From NCBI RefSeq assembly GCF_000426545.1, contig NZ_AUFO01000001.1, positions 496,001-560,000 on the forward strand: 64,000 bases of DNA, in the 5' to 3' direction. Position 1 is the first letter of the stretch. Each line of letters begins with the position of its first letter. Of the stretch, positions 7,568-15,836 are shown one piece after another. The notes under the pieces were generated by a model, which searched no databases, was not told the DNA's origin, and saw only the letters and a program-made list of their open reading frames with translations. A program made the translations under genes and the position numbers. Source of the DNA: Paenibacillus massiliensis subsp. panacisoli DSM 21345 (lineage in GTDB: Bacteria; Bacillota; Bacilli; Paenibacillales; Paenibacillaceae).

Positions 7568-8389
7568 ATGAATATGAAAGAAAAGCTAATAATAATCAAA
7601 GAAAATGGCTACCAACCACCTCAAGACATATTCCAATTGATACAAGAAATGATGGAGAATATAGGTTCTTTGGATGCCCAGCTACGTGATGAGCTTATTT
7701 ATACAACCTTATCCAACTGGATTCCGGGTAATATGCTAACAACCTACGAACTCGAACAACTCTTATCCATTGTTTTGGATGATGACCATTTGCTGTATAG
7801 GCTAGGTGAAATAAATACAGATTCAGTCTTTACCCGATCATTCTCTATGCTAGTTATACCACTCCTCTTGATGAGGCATAAAAAATTACCATTTCTTTCA
7901 GGTGAGCGTATTCATCTGATAAAGGAGAAGGTATTTTACAATATACAGCAAGAGCGAGATTACCGTGGGTATGACGAAGAAAAAGGCTGGGCTCATGCGA
8001 TAGCCCATGCAGCAGACGCTTTAGACGATTTGGCTCAATGCTCTGAATTGAATGAGAATGACCTCCTAGCCATCCTCGATTTGGTTTACGAAAAGATGAC
8101 CATAACAGATCGAGTGTATTCCGACGGGGAAGATGAAAGAATGGTAAGAGCTATCATCAGTGTTTTAAATAGAAAAATGCTTAGTCAGACTGTTGTGGAA
8201 GAGTGGATTCAAAGCTTTGGTGATGTGGAAAAGCCCTCAGAGTTTCTGCTTGCCTTTAAGCAAAAAAATAATATAAAGAACTTTTTGAAAAGTCTATATT
8301 TTCGAATTAAATTTTACAAAGTGGATGCTGATCTCTGCCCAATTATCGAGCATACTTTATATAAAGTAGAACAAGTATACTATTCCTAA
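7568..8389 (+). CDS. DUF2785 family protein
   Basis: A 273-residue helical protein. The central D-Y-R-G-Y-D-E-E-K-G-W-A-H-A-I-A-H-A-A-D segment (about residues 137-156) is the hallmark of DUF2785, a family of bacilli with no established function. The conserved His residues there suggest a possible metal or active site, which is inference. GGAGTGTG lies just upstream of ATG 7568. The gene stands alone, with an inverted repeat (8485-8546) between it and the convergent exporter gene. Confidence 0.8.
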   Translation: MNMKEKLIIIKENGYQPPQDIFQLIQEMMENIGSLDAQLRDELIYTTLSNWIPGNMLTTYELEQLLSIVLDDDHLLYRLGEINTDSVFTRSFSMLVIPLLLMRHKKLPFLSGERIHLIKEKVFYNIQQERDYRGYDEEKGWAHAIAHAADALDDLAQCSELNENDLLAILDLVYEKMTITDRVYSDGEDERMVRAIISVLNRKMLSQTVVEEWIQSFGDVEKPSEFLLAFKQKNNIKNFLKSLYFRIKFYKVDADLCPIIEHTLYKVEQVYYS

Positions 8390-8484
8390 TTAAGTACGGG
8401 GAAAGTACTCTTACTTGCCTGTCTCTACTTCAAATACAGTAAAGGCAAACAGTACCATGCAGAAGAATGTTTCTCTTAAAAGAA

Positions 8485-8546
8485 AAGCCAGTATACAGTA
8501 ACGAGTGGCCGCTTCATTATGCGAGCATCTCGTTTGTCACTGGCTT
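8485..8546. terminator. long interrupted inverted repeat between convergent genes
   Basis: AAGCCAGT (8485-8492) pairs with ACTGGCTT (8539-8546), and AACGAG (8500-8505) with CTCGTT (8529-8534), separated by short internal loops. It lies between the convergent DUF2785 and CDF genes, where a two-way terminator is expected. No clean T-tract follows on either strand, so it may instead be a structured repeat. Confidence 0.4.
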
Positions 8547-8559
8547 CCTTGTATGTCTT

Positions 8560-9534
8560 TTAATGATTATGATGAGCATGCGCATCCGGGGCATCCGCTT
8601 TGAGCGTGCATAGAACAGAGCTATCGTGCATGTGTTTCTCGGATTCCACCTGGAGCGTGACGTGCTTAATGTCCTTGTGCTCCAGCATATGCTCAATCTT
8701 GTGGATCAGAGCTTCCGTTCCATACACATCCATGCTTCCATCAACGACGATATGGGCCGTCAAAGCATTGTAGTTACTGGTAATGGACCAGATGTGTACA
8801 TCATGCACGCCTTGAACGCCATCCACCTGCAGGATCGTCTGCACAATTTCCTCCATATTTACACTCTTCGGTGTACCTTCCATCAGTACATGCAGGGATG
8901 ATTTGGTGACAAAGAAGCCACTGCGTAACACAAGCACCGCAACAATCACGCTTGCAAGTGGATCAGCCCAGCCCCAACCGAAGAACATCATCAATAACGC
9001 TGCCGCAATCGCACCAATGGACCCCAGCATATCGCTGATGACATGCAGGTAGGCGCCACGCATATTCAAGTTTTTCTCGGTATCACTCTTACTCATCATC
9101 ATCCAGGCCACCAGAATGTTAATGAGCAGCCCAATAACACTAATGATCAGCATGCCAACGGTTGCGACCTCTGGCGGGTTGGCGAATCTTTGAATTGCTT
9201 CATAGAAAATGTACAATGCGATGCCAATCAGTGTGACACCGTTTAGTATAGCAGCAAGAATCTCAAAACGTCTGTAGCCGAAGGTCTTCGTGGCATCTGC
9301 AGCTTTACCCCCGAAGGTGAAGGCCAATAGGGCAATTCCAAGTGCAATGGAATCGGATAGCATGTGGCCAGCATCCGAGATCAGCGCCAGACTGTTCGTT
9401 ATAAATCCTCCAACAGCCTCAATGAACATGTAACCCGTGATGATGATGAATGAGAAGAGAAGTATTTTCTTGTTACTGCTGTGATTATGACTGTGTGCAT
9501 GGTCGTGCCCGTGCTCGTGGTGTTGTCCAGACAT
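8560..9534 (-). CDS. czcD: cation diffusion facilitator, Zn/Co/Cd exporter (CzcD/ZitB type)
   Basis: A 324-residue proton-driven divalent metal exporter of the plasma membrane. A His-rich N-terminus (H-E-H-G-H-D-H-A-H) is followed by six predicted membrane helices. The metal site is visible as D54-A-G-H-x-x-x-D in helix 2 (with H57 and D61) and H164-V-I-S-D168 in helix 5. The cytoplasmic C-terminal domain carries V-H-D-V-H-I-W-S and ends in a further His cluster. AAGGAG lies about 7 bases before the ATG. A putative ArsR/SmtB operator (9615-9640) lies 80-105 bases upstream of the start, which suggests zinc-type induction. The exact metal is not determined; the symbol follows the B. subtilis homologue. 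Confidence 0.92.
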   Translation of the reverse strand: MSGQHHEHGHDHAHSHNHSSNKKILLFSFIIITGYMFIEAVGGFITNSLALISDAGHMLSDSIALGIALLAFTFGGKAADATKTFGYRRFEILAAILNGVTLIGIALYIFYEAIQRFANPPEVATVGMLIISVIGLLINILVAWMMMSKSDTEKNLNMRGAYLHVISDMLGSIGAIAAALLMMFFGWGWADPLASVIVAVLVLRSGFFVTKSSLHVLMEGTPKSVNMEEIVQTILQVDGVQGVHDVHIWSITSNYNALTAHIVVDGSMDVYGTEALIHKIEHMLEHKDIKHVTLQVESEKHMHDSSVLCTLKADAPDAHAHHNH

Positions 9535-9614
9535 AGAGATTCATCTCCTTTAGTATGTAGGTGTAGCATGAGTCATTGTGTGGAAAATGATGAGTTGAAT
9601 TTAAATGATAAAAT

Positions 9615-9640
9615 AACACATGAGCAACTATTCATATGTT
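9615..9640 (-). promoter_or_regulatory. putative ArsR/SmtB-type metal operator upstream of the exporter
   Basis: The core TGAGCAACTATTCA at 9621-9634 is an imperfect dyad that matches the SmtB/ArsR 12-2-12 consensus (TGAaCA-nn-TATTCA), flanked by ACACA on one side and TATGTT on the other. It sits in the leader region of the divergent CDF exporter gene, as metal-sensor sites often do. No ArsR-type regulator gene lies within the window. Confidence 0.55.
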
Positions 9641-9659
9641 TTTTTGATATCCACATTAT

Positions 9660-10247
9660 ATGACGCTCTACTCGCAGTGTCAACGCATCTATGAAAAATA
9701 TGGAGGATAGAAGATATGCAACAGACTACGAGAGCAGGGAGTTCAACTTACAGATGGTCTGACACAGGCAGAGATCCACCAAATTGAGGAGCTGTATCAA
9801 ATAGAATTTCCCCAGGATATGCGAGAGCTACTGCAGCATGCATTGCCTAGTGGCGATAAATTCCCCAACTGGCGGGACTTTTCGGAGTCAAATGTTCATA
9901 GCCTTCGTACCCGCTTGAGATGGCCGTTAGACGGCATGCTGTTTGATGTCGAGCATAATCCGTCATGGGGAAGCAAGCCCGACAATGTAGCTGCTGCAAA
10001 GGAAATCTGCATCCAAGAATGCAGCAGCGTACCGACTCTTATACCGATCTACTCTCACCGCTACATTCCTTCCACTCCCATGGAGGCAGGGAACCCGGTA
10101 TTTTCTGTGTATCAGACAGACATCATCTACTATGGAGAGAATCTTGAGGAATACTTGATGGTAGAGTTCGGAGATAAGCCATACAATGCCATTGAATTTG
10201 ATAGAATCAAGCGTATTCCGTTTTGGACAGAGCTGGTAGAAGAATAG
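9660..10247 (+). pseudogene. SMI1/KNR4 (SUKH) family gene with an in-frame amber stop
   Basis: From ATG 9660 one frame runs to 10247, with a TAG at 9708-9710 (codon 17). Both sides of the stop read like one SUKH protein: Q-R-I-Y-E-K-Y-G-G before it and L-R-E-Q-G-V-Q-L-T-D-G-L-T after it. Downstream are L-D-G-M-L-F-D-V-E-H-N-P-S-W and R-Y-I-P-S-T-P-M-E-A-G-N-P-V-F-S, typical of SMI1/KNR4. The only later ATG in frame (9819) lacks a ribosome site and would remove the N-terminal helices. ATG 9660 itself has no clear Shine-Dalgarno sequence, so the gene is probably silent. Confidence 0.6.
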
Positions 10248-10381
10248 CACCAGAAGTAGAGTTAGGAGTAGAGATGGGGATATAGTACGAAGCATAATCC
10301 TTCTTCCCTAGAATAGTAATTACTATCACGCTATTTCATAATCGGCTCGTCTATGCTTGGACCGTTAGGGAGGGGAAAAGG

Positions 10382-11053
10382 ATGAATATGCATCCGGCTC
10401 AAGCTTATGCTGCCAGCGTCGATGTCTGTACTGTCACAACCTTTTGGGCACTGGCCGAAGCACTTATTCCGAAGACGCCAGCGCTCGCCGTCTATGGGGC
10501 TGAACAGGTGCCTGGGGCAGCTGAATTATGCATTCACGAATATATGATCTGGGAGCTGGATCATGCCTTCTCGGTGGTGATTGGCCTCGGGCCGTCGGTT
10601 ATACCGCTATCAAGACCAACGGCTCATCTGCTCAATTCCGGAGCTGTACAGTTTACGCAAGCGCAGCAGACAGAGTGCCCACCGAATCCACAGATTTGGC
10701 ATATTAGCCCGTTTGCATCGTTAACACCAATGGATCGTATTCGTGTGCTTTCTATGCTGGAAGAGGTGCAGATCGACCTGGGTGACTTACCGCTACCGTA
10801 CACCTACAATGGTGGCTGGGTCAGGTTCATGGTGAGTATCCTGAACAGACAACTGATGTTCGGCAACTATTCGGAGTGGAACGCCTATGGAAGTACTCGA
10901 TTGTTGACGCCTACCAAGCGAAGACTGGAATACTTTCCGATAAGCTGGAGGCAGGTGAAATACCCTGGTGTACAGCCGGGCTACCGCGTGTTCATGGGGT
11001 ATGAGCTAATGATCGTTCGGGAAGGGGGGACATCCACAGTTGTATCCAACTGA
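10382..11053 (+). CDS. small subunit-like partner of a GMC oxidoreductase (gluconate dehydrogenase subunit 3-like)
   Basis: A 223-residue protein whose gene overlaps the downstream GMC oxidoreductase by 14 nt. Position, size and the F-W-A-L-A-E-A-L-I-P-K-T-P segment near residue 22 fit the gluconate 2-dehydrogenase subunit 3 family, whose members assist or anchor the FAD subunit. Family members often carry a Tat signal; none is visible here, so the complex would be cytoplasmic. GGGGAAAAGG precedes ATG 10382. The family assignment rests largely on context. Confidence 0.6.
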   Translation: MNMHPAQAYAASVDVCTVTTFWALAEALIPKTPALAVYGAEQVPGAAELCIHEYMIWELDHAFSVVIGLGPSVIPLSRPTAHLLNSGAVQFTQAQQTECPPNPQIWHISPFASLTPMDRIRVLSMLEEVQIDLGDLPLPYTYNGGWVRFMVSILNRQLMFGNYSEWNAYGSTRLLTPTKRRLEYFPISWRQVKYPGVQPGYRVFMGYELMIVREGGTSTVVSN

Positions 11054-12764
11054 TTCGGCTTTCGATACGGACGTTATTGTCATTGGCTCTGGAGGCGGAG
11101 GAGGCGTTGTTGCCAAGGAGCTTGGGGAACTGGGGTTAAAGGTACTCGTGCTTGAAGCAGGCCCCTGGATTGGTAACAAGAAATGGCCGCATCCCAATAG
11201 TGACCGTGGCGGTGAATGGAGCTCCAGTTATCAAGATCTGGATATAGGCATCTATAAGGACATCTACAACGCCTATGAGAACAATATGAACGATCTGATC
11301 TCTGGCGTATTTCGCTTTGGCCCAGCTGATCGAAGTCGTGTTCCCTGGAATCGGGTGACGCCGCAAAAGGGAGCGATCTGGCAAATTGCTGGAGTTGGTG
11401 GGACGACTCAGCATTACTGGAGTCAATCCCCTCGTGCTTTTCCGGCGGCGGTTGATGGAATATGGCCCATCAGCTATCGTGAGCTAATGCCCTACTATGA
11501 GCGTGTGGAGGCAACGCTGCCAGTACAATTTTCACCAACGACTCCTAAGGAAGAGCTATTCTATTATGGAGCGAAAAAAGCAGGCTGGACGCTGAATCCA
11601 ACCCTGAATGTGACTACACCTGGCTATCGTCCCAATCCTAATGCTATATTGCCCGTCAATGAGCATCTCATGGACCCGAACTATTCATTGGAGCAATTAT
11701 CCCATATGGAAGGCTGCACTTTGAAGGGGAATTGTGTGAATGGCTGTAGTGTTGGCCCCTCCGTCGATCGAATTGCCAAGCGTGGCACCTTGGTCAGCTA
11801 CGTTCCTCTTGCATTGAAGACCGGAAATGTAGCTATTCGTCCCAATTCGTATGTCTTCAAGATTCTGACCGGGCATGATGCACAAGGTGGGATTCGGGCC
11901 ACAGGTGTACAATTTCGGGACACGTGGACGGGTGAGATAGGGGAACTGACAGCCAGGACGGTCGTCATGGCAGCTGGCTGCATCGAGTCGCCGCGTCTAT
12001 GGCTCAATTCGGAGCTTCCGCATAATGAATGGGTAGGTAGAGGGCTTACGAATCACTGCTTTGACTGGGTAGGAGGCGTCTTCGATGAACAGGATCTGAT
12101 GCGGATCCTCGGCACGAATGATGTCTATCCATATGCTGGACACACCTCGGGCGCCAGAGTGGACATTCCGGGAACGGGGATTTTCCAAGTGTCCTGTCTG
12201 AGTCCAGGCTTAATGTCTTATTTGACCTATGGTTTTAGTGAAGCGGGCTATGATGCTTTGAATCCACCTGTGCAGGGGGAGCCATGGGATATTCGGGGCA
12301 GAGTTGTCGGCCCGCAATTGAAGGAATTGATGATGAATTACAACCGGACGATGACGATGCTACTGCTCACCGATGACGAGACACAGTACCATAACAGAGT
12401 AGGCATTGACCCCATTCTGAAAGACGAGCATGGCCCGATTCCGGTCATTCATTACAGGCCAAGCATCAAGACATTACAGCGACGAGATCAGCTGGCCAAA
12501 TACGCTTCAGAGACCCTGCGGAAGGCGGGAGCGAGAACGATTATTCGATCCGACACCCCGTTCTCCTTCATGCTACATCTGGAGAGCACGATGCGAATGG
12601 GATTTGTGACGGATAGTCACTGTGAGGCTTATCAGGTCAAACGGCTATTTATTGCGGATAATAGTGTGCATTTTAATGGCATTGGTGGCCCAAACCCGAC
12701 ATTAACTACACAAGCATTAGCCACCAGAACAGCCGAGGCCATTGCACACAAATATTTTTCCTAA
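11040..12764 (+). CDS. GMC family FAD-dependent oxidoreductase
   Basis: A 574-residue flavoprotein. The N-terminal ADP-binding fold is V-I-V-I-G-S-G-G-G-G-G at residues 13-23, followed by V-L-E-A-G-P. G-V-G-G-T-T-Q-H-Y-W-S near residue 118 contacts the flavin. The C-terminal GMC signature includes H-L-E-S-T-M-R-M-G and D-N-S-V-H-F-N-G-I-G-G-P-N-P-T near residues 511 and 539, with the catalytic His/Asn region. The substrate is likely a sugar, sugar acid or alcohol, as in gluconate/sorbose dehydrogenases, but cannot be read. It starts with TTG inside the upstream gene, with a G-rich ribosome site at about 11024-11030. Confidence 0.85.
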   Translation: MYPTDSAFDTDVIVIGSGGGGGVVAKELGELGLKVLVLEAGPWIGNKKWPHPNSDRGGEWSSSYQDLDIGIYKDIYNAYENNMNDLISGVFRFGPADRSRVPWNRVTPQKGAIWQIAGVGGTTQHYWSQSPRAFPAAVDGIWPISYRELMPYYERVEATLPVQFSPTTPKEELFYYGAKKAGWTLNPTLNVTTPGYRPNPNAILPVNEHLMDPNYSLEQLSHMEGCTLKGNCVNGCSVGPSVDRIAKRGTLVSYVPLALKTGNVAIRPNSYVFKILTGHDAQGGIRATGVQFRDTWTGEIGELTARTVVMAAGCIESPRLWLNSELPHNEWVGRGLTNHCFDWVGGVFDEQDLMRILGTNDVYPYAGHTSGARVDIPGTGIFQVSCLSPGLMSYLTYGFSEAGYDALNPPVQGEPWDIRGRVVGPQLKELMMNYNRTMTMLLLTDDETQYHNRVGIDPILKDEHGPIPVIHYRPSIKTLQRRDQLAKYASETLRKAGARTIIRSDTPFSFMLHLESTMRMGFVTDSHCEAYQVKRLFIADNSVHFNGIGGPNPTLTTQALATRTAEAIAHKYFS

Positions 12765-12982
12765 TTGCCTGCACCAACTGCAAAATACATGACCATCCCT
12801 GCGAGCACCAGCAAAAGCCCCAGGACAATCGCTTTCCCAACCGTTCGCATCAGCTCACCACTCTCTAGGAGATTGAACAGAAACAGAAATATATCAGTAT
12901 TTTCAGTATACACATGCTTGCCCTTGATCCATACTCTGACTCCAGCATCATGAATAATGTTCAGCCAAGGAAAAGTATACAA
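12761..12982 (-). CDS. small membrane protein, possibly 5'-truncated
   Basis: A 73-codon frame whose last 28 residues form a membrane helix (V-G-K-A-I-V-L-G-L-L-L-V-L-A-G-M). The N-terminal part reads plausibly as protein (V-R-V-W-I-K-G-K-H-V-Y-T-E-N), resembling the hydrophilic loop between two helices of small DUF6199-like proteins. The TTG start at 12982 has no ribosome site and a stop lies just upstream in frame, so the first helix may have been lost. ATG 12850 is an alternative start. Its end overlaps the end of the GMC gene by 4 nt. Confidence 0.4.
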   Translation of the reverse strand: MYTFPWLNIIHDAGVRVWIKGKHVYTENTDIFLFLFNLLESGELMRTVGKAIVLGLLLVLAGMVMYFAVGAGN

Positions 12983-13045
12983 TAGAAGTTAAGCGGCAGC
13001 CTCACCTTTGGTGGGGCTATTTGAAGTTAAGTTGATTTTGTCTCT

Positions 13046-13074
13046 GCATAAATTAGTAAAAAAAGGACATTTTA
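13046..13074 (+). promoter_or_regulatory. sigma-G-like promoter of the ger operon
   Basis: GCATA (13046-13050), a 17-base spacer and CATTTTA (13068-13074) match the sigma-G pattern (GHATA, 17-18, CATACTA) at 10 of 12 positions. It lies 33 bases before the preferred gerA-family start. Germinant receptor operons are forespore genes under sigma-G in B. subtilis. This also argues against TTG 13008 as the start. Confidence 0.6.
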
Positions 13075-13106
13075 AGCTTAAGCTTGGAGTACAGGGGGTG
13101 AGAAGG

Positions 13107-14618
13107 ATGAGACGGGGTAAAAAAGATCCTTTCGAAAAAAAGTTGAAGGGGCTGGAATCTGCAATACATGTGGATATTTCCTCCCAGATGGATGAGAATA
13201 TTGATCTGCTGAAGCAACAATTTGCCAATTGCTCTGATCTAGTCATACGCCGATTGCAGGTCCTTGGATCGATGCCTGGAGTTGCCATCTATCTGGATGT
13301 ATTGGTCGATAGTGAAATGTGGGATATCGGTTTTTTGCAGCCTTTAATGCTACAGGACCGATCCAATGTCGAGAGTCCGGCCCAGTTGTATGAGCTGCTA
13401 GGTCACAAGCTGGCATCCACGGTACAGCCAGAAATGATTCGGAATATGGGGAATATCATACAACGGATTGTCAAGGGAGAAATCATCCTGTTCGTCGATA
13501 GCTTCTCAGAAGCCTATGCCTTCAAGATTGGCAACAAACTGCACCGGAATCTGGAGGAGCCGACGACCGAAGCGATCATTCGCGGACCTCGCTTCGGCTT
13601 CATTGAGAAGCTGGACATCAATATTGCCATATTGCGCCAACGACTTCGTACCCCAAGGCTTAAGATGGAAAGAATGAGTGTAGGTAGTCTGTCACATTCC
13701 GATATCGCGATTGTATACATAGAAGGCTATGCAAAACAGAGCGTGGTTGATGAAGTAAAGAAGCGCATCTCCAAGGTTGATATGGATAGTGTGCTGGAGT
13801 CGGGATATCTGGAGGAGTTCATTGACGATCATCCCTATTCTCCTTTTCCGACCATTCAATCTACCCAAAGACCGGATGTAGTAGCAGGCTCTTTGATCGA
13901 GGGAAAGGTCGCTGTGCTGATCGACGGTACACCGATGTCGCTTGTGCTTCCCATCACCTTTTGGTTCGGCTTCCAGACAGCTGAGGATTACTATATGAGC
14001 TTCATATTCGCAACGATGCTTCGCTGGCTGCGTTATATGTTTGCTTTTTTAGCGATGGCACTGCCTGCCATGTATATAGGAATAACCAGCTTTCAGCAGG
14101 AAATGATTCCGACCTCTCTTGCGCTTAGCCTTGCAGCAGCCAGGGAGGTCGTACCATTTCCAGTCATGGCAGAGGCACTCATTATGGAGATTACCTTCGA
14201 GGCACTTCGCGAAGCGGGTATTCGCTTGCCACGCCCGGTCGGTCAGACGATCAGTATTGTCGGAGCACTGGTTATTGGACAGGCTGCAGTTCAGGCTGGC
14301 ATCATATCTGCTCCTATGATCATTGTGGTTGCCACGACCGGGATTGCTTCATTTCTCATTCCTAATCCTGGCATGAGTCAGGCCATTAGCTTGATCCGAT
14401 TCCCGCTCATGATTCTGGGGGCAACCCTTGGCTTATATGGCGTGGGGGTTGGCTTGCTAGCTGTACTCATTCATCTGGTCAACATGAGTTCCTTCGGGAC
14501 AGCTTATATGACACCGATTGCGCCGTTTCAATGGGCTGGATTGGCTGATTCTATTATCCGTGCCCCATGGAGAGTGCTACGCAAACGACATCACTACAGT
14601 AAGCATCGAATGGATTAA
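13107..14618 (+). CDS. spore germinant receptor subunit A (GerA/GerKA family)
   Basis: A 503-residue inner-membrane receptor subunit. A soluble N-terminal half carries the family segments C-S-D-L-V-I-R-R and D-S-F-S-E-A-Y-A-F and the P-F-P-T-I-Q-S-T-Q-R-P-D-V region. The C-terminal half has four to five membrane helices and the F-P-V-M-A-E-A-L-I-M-E motif. With the B and C subunits it forms the receptor that senses germinants. The GGGGGTGAG ribosome site supports ATG 13107. It heads a three-gene operon in A-C-B order, with 12 and 27 bases between genes. The germinant cannot be predicted. Confidence 0.92.
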   Translation: MRRGKKDPFEKKLKGLESAIHVDISSQMDENIDLLKQQFANCSDLVIRRLQVLGSMPGVAIYLDVLVDSEMWDIGFLQPLMLQDRSNVESPAQLYELLGHKLASTVQPEMIRNMGNIIQRIVKGEIILFVDSFSEAYAFKIGNKLHRNLEEPTTEAIIRGPRFGFIEKLDINIAILRQRLRTPRLKMERMSVGSLSHSDIAIVYIEGYAKQSVVDEVKKRISKVDMDSVLESGYLEEFIDDHPYSPFPTIQSTQRPDVVAGSLIEGKVAVLIDGTPMSLVLPITFWFGFQTAEDYYMSFIFATMLRWLRYMFAFLAMALPAMYIGITSFQQEMIPTSLALSLAAAREVVPFPVMAEALIMEITFEALREAGIRLPRPVGQTISIVGALVIGQAAVQAGIISAPMIIVVATTGIASFLIPNPGMSQAISLIRFPLMILGATLGLYGVGVGLLAVLIHLVNMSSFGTAYMTPIAPFQWAGLADSIIRAPWRVLRKRHHYSKHRMD

Positions 14619-14630
14619 GGAGGAGATGGG

Positions 14631-15809
14631 ATGGCCCGATTACCATTAGCCCTGCGATTTTTACTGATATTGTTGATTCCGGGGATGATTACGGGCTGCT
14701 GGGACCGCAAAGAGATGGATGAGTTGGCTCTCGTCATGGCGAGTGGAATCGATCTGACTGAAGATGGACAATTAGAGATTACAGTTCAAATTGCCTTGCC
14801 GACGGGAATCCCGAGCGCTGTACAGTCTGGTGGCCCAGATAAGAAGCCTATTATCGTCCTCTCCTCCAAAGGCAAAAATTCATCTGATATATTAGGGAAA
14901 TTGCAGCAGCAGATGTCACGCACCATTCATTTCGGTCACCGAAGTGTCATTGTATTCGGAGAGCAATACGCCCGAAAGGGGGTAAACCAGGTGCTGGATA
15001 CCTTTACCCGACTACCCGAAAGCCGATATAACAGCTATGTGCTGACGGCAAGAGGGGCAACCGCCAAAGAAGTTCTGTCCACTCCCTATCAGCCTGAGCT
15101 GATCTCTGGTATCGGTATGGCTAAGATTCAATCCAACAACATTAGCTTTGGTGTAAAAATTGATCAATATGCATCTGCGCTAGCTACCCAGGGAAGGTCA
15201 GCGATCACAGGCGGTATTCGGGTAATGGGGCAGGAGCCCTCCAATAAGACATTTGTTATTGACCAAATCGCCATGTATCGGGGCAATAAGCTGGTAGGAT
15301 TCCTTGAAGGGGAGAGAGCGAAGCTGCTGCGTTGGTGGTCTGAGCAGAAATACAAGATAAGATTCACAGTAAGGGTGGAGCCAGAAAGTCAAAGATATAA
15401 AGGTATTATTGGAGTAGAACTCGTTGACAGCAAGAAAAAAATTCATATGAAGATCCATAACGGTATGCCTGAATTCTTAATTGATCTCAATGCCACTGTC
15501 CGAGCTGTGGATAACGACTCTAGTCTGGACGTGACCCAGGAGGAGAACATGCGCAAGGTCGAACTGCTGTTGTCTACACAGATTACGGAGGACATGGATG
15601 AATTGCTGCAGTATGTAAAAAACGAACTTAAATCCGATATTCTCGGATTAGGTGAGATCGTACATCACAGAAGGCCTTACGTATGGAAGAAATTGAGGTC
15701 TAGCTGGGTCGATATATACCCGACGATTCCTGTTCAAGTCGTGAGTAAAATCAAGATTGTTCGTACCGGAAAGACAGAAAAGCCTGCACACACAGGCAGC
15801 GCAAATTGA
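14631..15809 (+). CDS. spore germinant receptor lipoprotein, Ger(x)C family
   Basis: A 392-residue lipoprotein. The signal ends in the lipobox M-I-T-G-C with Cys at residue 23, followed at once by W-D-R-K-E-M-D-E-L-A-L, the N-terminal signature of Ger(x)C proteins. The C-terminal region contains the conserved K-N-E-L-K-S-D-I-L-G-L-G and W-V-D-I-Y-P-T-I-P-V segments. It is the C subunit of the receptor, anchored on the outer face of the inner spore membrane. GGAGGAGATGGG precedes the ATG. Confidence 0.92.
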   Translation: MARLPLALRFLLILLIPGMITGCWDRKEMDELALVMASGIDLTEDGQLEITVQIALPTGIPSAVQSGGPDKKPIIVLSSKGKNSSDILGKLQQQMSRTIHFGHRSVIVFGEQYARKGVNQVLDTFTRLPESRYNSYVLTARGATAKEVLSTPYQPELISGIGMAKIQSNNISFGVKIDQYASALATQGRSAITGGIRVMGQEPSNKTFVIDQIAMYRGNKLVGFLEGERAKLLRWWSEQKYKIRFTVRVEPESQRYKGIIGVELVDSKKKIHMKIHNGMPEFLIDLNATVRAVDNDSSLDVTQEENMRKVELLLSTQITEDMDELLQYVKNELKSDILGLGEIVHHRRPYVWKKLRSSWVDIYPTIPVQVVSKIKIVRTGKTEKPAHTGSAN

Positions 15810-15836
15810 TCAGCACAGCAGAGGCGGTGATTCAAA

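Noticed and set aside
13008-13106. Upstream extension of the GerA-type subunit from TTG 13008
   Set aside because: The sigma-G-like promoter lies within it and the ribosome site supports ATG 13107.
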